Source: Hymenopus coronatus (lineage: Eukaryota; Arthropoda; Insecta; Mantodea; Hymenopodidae). Taken from it: a stretch of 64,000 bases of DNA. The stretch is from assembly GCA_030762935.1 (NCBI GenBank), contig CM060900.1, positions 432,073,921 to 432,137,920 of the forward strand. Reading direction: 5' to 3'. A program made the translations under genes and the position numbers. Below, piece by piece: positions 57,335 through 64,000 of this stretch (positions are counted from its first letter, which is position 1; every line of letters begins with the position of its first letter). Under the pieces are notes generated by a model, which was given only the letters and a program-made list of their open reading frames with translations, had not been told where the DNA came from and searched no databases.

Positions 57335-57497
57335 ATATATCTGATATGCTCCTACATACTAAAATTCAACTGGCGACTTATGCAGATGACACCGTCATTC
57401 TCCATTCTCATTCTTCTGTTCATTTGGATCGTGAATTACAAGGCTATCTTAGCCGTTTCAATGGTTTTCTGGAGGCCTGGAGGATACGGATTGAACT
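57335..57497 (+). pseudogene. Non-LTR reverse transcriptase, piece 1 (YADD box)
   Basis: LLHTKIQLATYADDTVILHS then SVHLDRELQGYLSRFNGFLE and AWRIRIEL. The catalytic YADD is intact. The element continues at 57930 after SINE insertions. Confidence 0.8.
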
Positions 57498-57499
57498 AA

Positions 57500-57790
57500 T
57501 CGTAGGACAGGAGTTGGATAGGTAGAGTCAGACTGAAAAATTCAATGCCGTAGCCGGGATTTGAACCACGTCTCTAGCTGGCTGCTCCTCCACTGAGCTA
57601 CCATGGCAACATGCCGGAATAGCATTATATTTCTCAACTGACTCGCATGTTTCCCGGTAAACCACAAGGGTATCTCAAATTATTTTGAGATGACAACCCA
57701 ATGGCGACTTACGATATTGTAAGTACTTCAGACCCAGGATTTATAGTATAGCCAACTATTATGGTCAATAGGTATTGAAATAATTGTATG
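57500..57790 (-). mobile_element. SINE family C, copy in a retroelement
   Basis: Minus strand: GGTTGTCATCTCAAAATAAT, TTTACCGGGAAACATGCGAG, CCATGGTAGCTCAGTGGAGG (box A), GACGTGGTTCAAATCCCGGC (box B), TTCAGTCTGACTCTACCTAT. Same outer blocks as at 35100-35640. Confidence 0.85.
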
Positions 57791-57807
57791 TTCACACACC
57801 CCTTGTG

Positions 57808-57930
57808 TAGGACAGGAGTTGGATGGGTGGAGTCAGACTGAAAAATTCAATGCCACAGCTTGGATTTGAACCACGGATCTCCCGGTCTCTAGCTGTTTGC
57901 TCTTCCACTGAGCTACCATGGCAACATAAA
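57808..57930 (-). mobile_element. SINE family C, second, shorter copy in tandem
   Basis: Minus strand: TGCCATGGTAGCTCAGTGGA, GATCCGTGGTTCAAATCCAA, TTCAGTCTGACTCCACCCAT. It follows the copy at 57500 head to tail, lacking the outer block. Confidence 0.85.
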
Positions 57931-58138
57931 CTCTGATAAATGCCACATTCTTCGCTTCTTTCATGCACATCCAGCTGTACACACGTTACATGGCCAAGTT
58001 CTTCCTGTTTCATACAGCACCAAATACTTAGGTGTTCATTATGATTCCTGGCTTAGTTGGTATCGTCATATTCAACATGTTCGTAATAAAACTCATCAGA
58101 CTCTCGGAGCACTTCGTATACTGTTCACTTCCGAACTC
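57930..58138 (+). pseudogene. Non-LTR reverse transcriptase, piece 2
   Basis: NSDKCHILRFFHAHPAVHTL, then YSTKYLGVHYDSWLSWYRHI and QHVRNKTHQTLGALRILFTS. It is the direct continuation of piece 1. Confidence 0.8.
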
Positions 58139-58380
58139 TCGCTTTGGCACCATGGTACACAGGATCGTGGGTTCGAGTCCCGCCTTGGGCATGGGTGTTT
58201 CTATGTTTGTAAATGTGTCTATGTATATGTAAAAGAAAACGTTAAGAATAATAAGGTCTACTAGGGAAATATAGAAAACTGGAAAAAATGGAGAAAAAAG
58301 GTATACAGCGCCGGAGTCCTGACAAGCCTCCGGAACTGTATTTTTCAAAAATTAAAAAAAAAAAAAAAAGAAAAAAAAAA
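58139..58380 (+). mobile_element. SINE family D, copy in a retroelement
   Basis: TTTGGCACCATGGTACACAG, GATCGTGGGTTCGAGTCCCG, CCTTGGGCATGGGTG, TG-rich body, A-rich linker, CAGCGCCGGAGTCCTGACAA, GCCTCCGGAACTGTATTTTT and an A-rich tail to 58380. Confidence 0.88.
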
Positions 58381-58735
58381 CAACTCTATACTGCTGTAGT
58401 TCTGCAACAGCTGTTATATGCTGCTCCTGCGTGGAGGGATGTTTCCCACACAGGTTTACAATCGCTTGCAAGTAAACATATGGTTTTTCTTAGACGGATG
58501 ACACATGCTTATCAACACGACTACAACAACTATACCGTTCTGGCTATTACCGACATGAAACCTCTTCCCGATATTCTTCATCAACTGGATGACCAATGGA
58601 GAAAAAATTGGCTCGCATTGATGACAACACTTATCTTAATTTACGTATCAGCAGCCGAAGCGGCGACGGCATTGCTTTTAAATAACCCTAGGCTCTTCCA
58701 CTTTCAGTTTTCTTACTCAGTGATTCATCTGTAAC
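58380..58735 (+). pseudogene. Non-LTR reverse transcriptase, piece 3 (C-terminus)
   Basis: LYTAVVLQQLLYAAPAWRDV then ASKHMVFLRRMTHAYQHDYN and PLPDILHQLDDQWRKNWLAL. This is the C-terminal region of a Jockey-like ORF2, with no RNase H. Pieces 1, 2 and 3 are collinear. Confidence 0.75.
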
Positions 58736-59009
58736 ATTGTTCATGTTTTGTAGATCACGCATTGTTCCATATAAAGGTCCGCAAGGGGCCTGCAAATGGA
58801 TGACTTTCATCCTGCTGTATTTATGTCGTCATAAAGGTATATTAAAATTACTTCTATAGATGTCATCTGGGTTTTCCATGTGATGCGTGTGTTATGATAA
58901 ACCGATTATAATTTATAGCGTCTAACTATAGGGACCCTTGTAATTCCTCCATACCGAAAGTCGAGTAAATTAAGTTTGTTTTTAATAACAGTAAGAGACT
59001 ATGCATAAG
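58736..59009. other. 3' flank of retroelement, unresolved
   Basis: No clear 3' terminus of the retroelement is seen before the next SINE. Confidence 0.35.
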
Positions 59010-59235
59010 AAATGGTGCTTCGTGACGCAGGGGATTGTGCGTTTGCCTTGGGCATGATTGTTTGTATGTTTGTAAAATGTGTATATTTGTGTGTATTAGA
59101 AGCAAACAGCAAAAAGTAACCAAACAGAAAAACAAAGTAAATGTTAGGAAAATGAAAAAAGAGGAAAAAGAAATACAGCGCCGGAGTCCGTAAAGACTCC
59201 GGCACTGTGTTTTTTTTTTAAAAAAAATAGCCCGT
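59010..59235 (+). mobile_element. SINE family D, box B damaged
   Basis: GTGCTTCGTGACGCAGGGGA, TTGTGCGTTTGCCTTGGGCA (box B partly deleted), TG-rich body, A-rich linker and CAGCGCCGGAGTCCGTAAAG, ACTCCGGCACTGTGTTTTT. Confidence 0.85.
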
Positions 59236-59901
59236 GCCGGGTATTCTTTAAGACATATCAGGTTATCCAGTTTTAGAGAAACTATAATTAGACGGGGAAG
59301 CTGTTTTTTTTTTTTTCTCTCGCAATGCTTTTATAGTACACGTAGCAAATTTCAACGCAAGAAACGAACGACTGCCCAAAATAGTGAATCGACTGAATCT
59401 TAATGCTCTGCTGAAAGTAAGTTGCCTAAATAAGTGTTTTTCAGGAGTTTTCCCGCGACTTCTGAAAACTGATGTCGGCGTCGGTTACTCATTAAATTCT
59501 ACAGACATCTGGCTCTTTTGAACATCATTTAATTCATTCTTAGTCCGATATGGCCTTGACTAATGACGTTAAATTTTGAGAGGACGGGAGTGCGGGAGGA
59601 ACAGAGAGAAGGAAAATAAATCCTACATTAAACCATTCACAACAATCTATCACTGCATATTTATCCATTGTTTTTCATGGCTGGCATTATCATCAGGATG
59701 CGCATTTTTAGTGTGCATTTCATTAGTTTATATTAAATCATCAGGATTTCAACTTAATGACGTATTCATAACTGTTATATTGCAGCATGAAAATAATGAT
59801 TTTGGGTTTTTAAACATAAATGCTATTTTCTCTCGGATCCATTTATATTAACATAGATTTACAATCCTTTTACCAGTACAATTTCTATATTTGCCGCTTT
59901 A
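59236..59901. other. A+T-rich spacer
   Basis: Nothing recognised. Confidence 0.4.
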
Positions 59902-60690
59902 ATTACTTTCTCTAGCACGTACCTACGTACCTACATAGTGGATAGAGAAGGTATTGTAATCCACCCAAAAATTCGATACCTAGATTCCATTGGAAATGAA
60001 TATTTATGAGACCCCCTGAATCCAAAAAAGCATTTTAGAAACATATCCATGTGTGTTTGTGCGGGTGGATGCAGCATAGCTAAAAAATGGAAAGTCGGTT
60101 AAATACTAACCTTGGTATTTAAATTATCTTCCAAGGATTTAACACGAATATTTTCAAGATAATCCCCCCACTCCCAACTGCACTTTACATTAATTTTCTC
60201 AAAAATGGCTTCAAACGATTTTTAATAAAATTCCAGATGTTTAAGGCATGTTTATGACAAACGAAATGTAGGCACATCTTGAAGTTTTGTGAATTGCCTC
60301 TGAAGACCTCTTCATTCTGGATGACATTTGAATAACATTTCCATAGCTGGTAAACCATAAGAGAAAGAGTTAAAATTTACTACAAAAATGTAATATTCGT
60401 TAAAATACACAATTTATGTCATACACTTTTTCTTTTGTAGAGTTAACAGTTTACGAGATCTTCCAAGTTATTGGTTTCAGATTTTAGCTACTTAAACTTT
60501 TCTCAAATGGGAGGTCATTTTTCTTCTCGTCTCTCTTTTGTTTATTCGTAGCGAGCAAAGAGAAACGTATTTTAATTGCTTCACATAGCGGTGGGATTTA
60601 AAAACAAACAACTGATTATCGCTTGAGGCTATACAGTCCCGTATTTCCCTTGTGCTTACAAAGAAGCGAGTAATAAGATCAATACTAATT
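59902..60690 (+). mobile_element. Family R repeat, copy 12
   Basis: Starts ATTACTTTCTCTAGCACGTA, then CGATACCTAGATTCCATTGG, CTCAAAAATGGCTTCAAACG, TAGCTGGTAAACCATAAGAG and TTATTGGTTTCAGATTTTAG. The right end is missing. Confidence 0.85.
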
Positions 60691-60727
60691 AGGTGACTTG
60701 CTAGACATCCGCATTTCGCCGAAGCAG

Positions 60728-60730
<3 letters not shown>

Positions 60731-60786
<56 letters not shown>

Positions 60787-60955
60787 GTCGTCGTCGTTGT
60801 TGTTATTATTATTATTTTATTTATTATATTTTATTATCATCCTTCGGAAGGAAAGTAAAGCCCCGTGTCGTAGATTTACGAACAATATAGAATGGGACGC
60901 TGAGAACCACAGCAGTTAAAGAGCGTCCGTAAATAAAATGCCACTTCATTATTAC

Positions 60956-61054
<99 letters not shown>

Positions 61055-61070
61055 CATTATTATTATTATA

Positions 61071-61121
<51 letters not shown>

Positions 61122-61246
61122 ATATTATTTTTATCCTTCGGAAGGGAAATAAAGCCGTGGGTCCCGTGTCATAGATTTATGGCCAATATAGAATGGGACG
61201 CTGAGAACCACAGCAGTTAAAGAGCGTCCATAAATAAAATGCCACT

Positions 61247-61299
<53 letters not shown>

Positions 61300-61300
61300 T
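60731..61300 (+). repeat. (ATT)n arrays with two SINE family B tails
   Basis: Three long (ATT)n tracts (60731-60786, about 60951-61127, about 61246-61300) are separated by two fragments of SINE B 3' sequence (60840-60953 and 61131-61245), each with TAGAATGGGACGCTGAGAAC, CACAGCAGTTAAAGAGCGTC and ATGCCACTTC before the next ATT tract. Each fragment starts with ATCCTTCGGAAGG. Confidence 0.93.
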
Positions 61301-61489
61301 AACAGGAATGGCAAACATATGCAAGGAGCACAAACAGATCACACAATATCAGTGCAAATGTCTGTTAACTATGACATCATTTTCTCACATTTACCCCATG
61401 TATTTTCAGTAATATCTCGACAGCCTGTTCTTGGTAGAGCACAAAACTTCCTCTGCTTACTGTAAATACATAGCAAAGAAAATAAAGAG

Positions 61490-62081
61490 AAACGGCGGCT
61501 TTCAGTTGAGAAAGGTGCAAAGAATTTGAAATTTTAAACCAACAACAAATTAACATACCAGAAATGGTTAATGGCACAAATTGTTTTCATTTTGGCATAA
61601 ATTGCGTATTTTGAAAATATCTATACATTTTTTTGTGCAGTTATATTTTGTGTATTTCTTAAAATTGACAAAGTGGACAAAAATAGTTCAAAATAGAGGA
61701 TCATTCAGAGGCTATTCAAAGAAACTTCAAAATAGTTGTCAAGTCATGTATTTAAGTTATGTAATTATGTAGGTTTTGAGAAACTCATAAATAACAAAAC
61801 CGTTTTCATGTAAAGAGTAGTTTGGGATGGAGAATTTTCTTCAAAAACTTCGTCTCATATCCTGGAAGGTCGTGAATTTACACCAAGTTTCGTATTTAAC
61901 CGACTTGGTTTTGAGTTCTGCTGTTCACAGATGCACGCACTTTATCGGATCCTTTCCTAAATTGCTTTTTCTGGGTCTATGGTGCCTCAAAACGTGTATT
62001 TTCGGTGCAATCTCGACATCGAATTTTTATATGGAACACAATACGATACTTTCTCTATGTACTCTAACCACGTAGAGAAAG
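61490..62081 (-). mobile_element. Family R repeat, copy 13 (one end missing)
   Basis: Plus strand: TTTTAAACCAACAACAAATT, TTCAGAGGCTATTCAAAGAA, GTAGTTTGGGATGGAGAATT, TGCAATCTCGACATCGAATT and palindromic end ACTCTAACCACGTAGAGAAA then GTAAG. The GT tract is lost. Confidence 0.8.
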
Positions 62082-62084
62082 TAA

Positions 62085-63055
62085 GAGATTGATAATATTT
62101 ATTTGGAGAATTTTGACCTTTGCTTTAATAAATTCTAAAACCTCTTGTGTTTTGAGTCAAGAAGACGCATTAGTTTTTTGTTGGTTTTCTGATGCAGAGA
62201 ACCCAGTCAATAAAGATCTGGCCCTCTCCTACTGGAGGCTCTGAGCTGTCTGAAGCCGGTCGTAAAGAATTTCATGGGGAAACTTGGTGCCTGACCCAAT
62301 TAACCTTCTGACTTATTTGGAAAATAAATGGGCTTGGCTTCTTAGAGCAGAAGTTACTAACTGGTGACCTCTGAGTAAAACAAGCTAAGCAAATACCCTT
62401 GTTGATCCTGCAAGTCGCCTACTGCGCGGTAAGAAACAAAAGCCAATTCCTTCGCAGTATACGATATTCCGTATTTGAAACACGTAATCCACCTGTAATA
62501 GGTTAATAAGCCTATTGTTGGTCCATGATTATTACACAATTGCTCTATTATGTCTCTTGCATTAGTATTTATACTTCATACCTATACTTATTTTCATAGG
62601 TTTTGGGGGTATTTGGTAGGTGTAAAATAAATAATTGTAAAAACATAATGACATTATTATAGTAATAACATAGTACATTAACAAGCTCCTCAAGTTGGTT
62701 AGTACCATTTAAACCGCATTGTAACGAGATGAGTATGAGAACTGGTTGGTAACGAAAAACTTTCATATTTATAGCAGTGAATATGAGCAGGCATCTTGGT
62801 AATTAATTGAGTTCGACAGAATTTGAAAGAAACATTCTGCTCCTTTGTAGCTGTCGTACTCACTTGCGTGGGTTGCGTAATGATGCCGCAAATTGTATTT
62901 TCAGAGTGCAGAACTTTGCTGCAAACGAAACATTTATTCCTCCAATTTCTACGAATAAGAATGTTTCTGTTAGGCAGGTGTAAACGTTTGAATCGATAAT
63001 TTTCATGTCAAATTTCGTTCTGTTCCCGATAATATACACTGACACATTGGGGGGG
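62085..63055. other. Sequence with no recognised feature
   Basis: Short open frames only, none protein-like. Confidence 0.4.
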
Positions 63056-63057
63056 GG

Positions 63058-63106
63058 TTAGTGTTTAACGCCCGTTTTACTGCTTGTGGCACCGCAGGCG
63101 CTACAC
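63058..63106. repeat. Copy 3 (isolated) of the 45-bp SINE-derived core
   Basis: TTAGTGTTTAACGCCCGTTT, TACTGCTTGTGGCACCGC and AGGCGC match the cores at 8138, 17828 and 36930. Confidence 0.75.
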
Positions 63107-63399
63107 AGCATGCATGGAGTAAGCCTATTTGCTTGGGCCCAAAAATCCAGCCTACCGTAATCAAGGCTTTTAACATATCTGAAATGTAAGGATTAAGTAG
63201 CAGATGCTATGGGGTTTAATGCACTCTTTCCGTTGGTAGAAATTAGGTAACGTTAGTAGAGCATCACTTAATAAACAATCTGCCAATATTGATGGTTTCC
63301 CTGTCGTTCCTCCGTGAAAGAAAAAAAGATTGCATTCAACCTAAAAACCTGTAAGGATTTCTCAAGTGTGTGTTGTGCGAGTGTACCGGAGGGGATTCC

Positions 63400-63870
63400 A
63401 TACTTCAGGTAGTGTTAGGTTTTTTGTACCTCAGACCCCATGAGGATAGGTTGGGATGAGAGTAATCACTGGGGACAGCCGGCACGGATGCCGGGAGGGA
63501 GCCACCGTGGAGGGTTGCTAAAAGTTTCAAAGCAGGTGCGGGGTACGCTAGGAACTCGCATCAAAGTTCTAACCAAACGTCTCTAAGTCTATAGACGACT
63601 ACCAACGCCATCCCGCCGCCGAGAGATGACTTTCAGAAGCGCAGCCACCTCCATAAGAGGGCGCCACTTAAAACCTTAAAAGAGACCGGTTGGACGAAAT
63701 GAAGGGACAGGAAATTCGGGGAATGAAGAACATCCCCAGCATTTGACGTGGCTCGGGAAAATCACAAAAAATAAAAACATGAGTCGAGAGGTCTGCCACG
63801 GGGAACCAATCCCTGGATCTCCCGAATGCTAGTCCCAGACGAAACACCGGAGCCACCAGGCTCGTTTGCA
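63400..63870 (-). mobile_element. SINE family H, G+C-rich body
   Basis: Minus strand: GAGCCTGGTGGCTCCGGTGT (box A region), GGGATTGGTTCCCCGTGGCA (box B), then a long body with TTCCCGAGCCACGTCAAATG and GGCTCCCTCCCGGCATCCG. The body differs from the other families. Only one copy is in the window. Confidence 0.5.
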
Positions 63871-63942
63871 TTTCTATACCAATATATTATGATTTCATAA
63901 ATATACCTTATATACGAGTAAGTGGTCATCCAACTGTGGGAA

Positions 63943-64000
63943 CGACCGCGCTTAAGACCGAGTGGTTAGACCTCTCGCCTCTCACCTAGACAGCCCAGAT
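63943..64000 (+). mobile_element. SINE family A, head only at window edge
   Basis: AACGACCGCGCTTAAGACCG then AGTGGTTAGACCTCTCGCC and TCTCACCTAG. Continues past the window end. Confidence 0.75.

Noticed and set aside
60698..61174. Poly-Leu, poly-Ile and poly-Tyr frames
   Set aside because: Products of (ATT)n microsatellites, not proteins.

Overview
The window is A+T-rich, repeat-dominated eukaryotic DNA with no operons, no prokaryote-type gene spacing and no complete host gene. Decayed metazoan transposons (hAT, Tc1/mariner, PIF/Harbinger, non-LTR, Polinton/Maverick) and many tRNA-headed SINEs point to an invertebrate animal with a large genome. An arthropod is my best guess, possibly a chelicerate; this is inference and species-level assignment is not possible from the sequence. 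The only host-gene candidate is a short putative terminal exon on the minus strand (5818-5987).

Layout. 0-12 kb is relatively quiet: a truncated MITE, a decayed hAT (DUF4371-type) transposase, a polypurine tract, the candidate exon and a minus-strand Tc1 relic. 12.3-17.4 kb is a cluster of DNA transposons: a 1.83-kb PIF/Harbinger-type element with TTA duplications and an internal 66-bp-arm hairpin, then two different mariner-like relics. 20.8-25.0 kb holds a ZBED5/Buster-like hAT broken into by a 5'-truncated non-LTR element with an RNase H domain. 25-29 kb and 37-47 kb are packed with a 0.8-0.95-kb repeat that I call family R. 32-39 kb is a non-LTR retroelement opened up by at least five later insertions. 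39.5-43.9 kb holds an endonuclease-domain relic, two R copies flanking a Gag-like piece, and a reverse-transcriptase relic that ends in a 370-bp (GGAT)n array. 47.6-51.7 kb is a small Polinton/Maverick-like element with roughly 0.5-0.6-kb inverted repeats around a dead protein-primed DNA polymerase B. A second, nearly complete copy of the hAT sits directly at its right end. 54-64 kb is more SINEs, three R copies, a reverse-transcriptase relic split by SINEs, and long (ATT)n tracts.

The most interesting unexplained system is family R (14 copies or pieces). It has a palindrome of about 32-34 bp at one end, a subterminal inverted copy of ACTTTCTCTAC at the other end, an internal GT tract and no coding capacity of its own. 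That is the layout of Helentron-associated elements. Yet two direct-repeat pairs of R enclose minus-strand Gag-like spacers of almost equal length (about 0.52 kb), which is what degenerate LTRs would do. The two readings make different, testable predictions. A second theme is SINE diversity: at least seven tRNA-derived head/body combinations occur in under 40 kb, including one family that ends in a GC-rich hairpin and one whose tRNA module lies between inverted arms.

All family assignments come from reading translations and repeats by eye. No database search or alignment program was run, so boundaries are approximate unless a target-site duplication is quoted.
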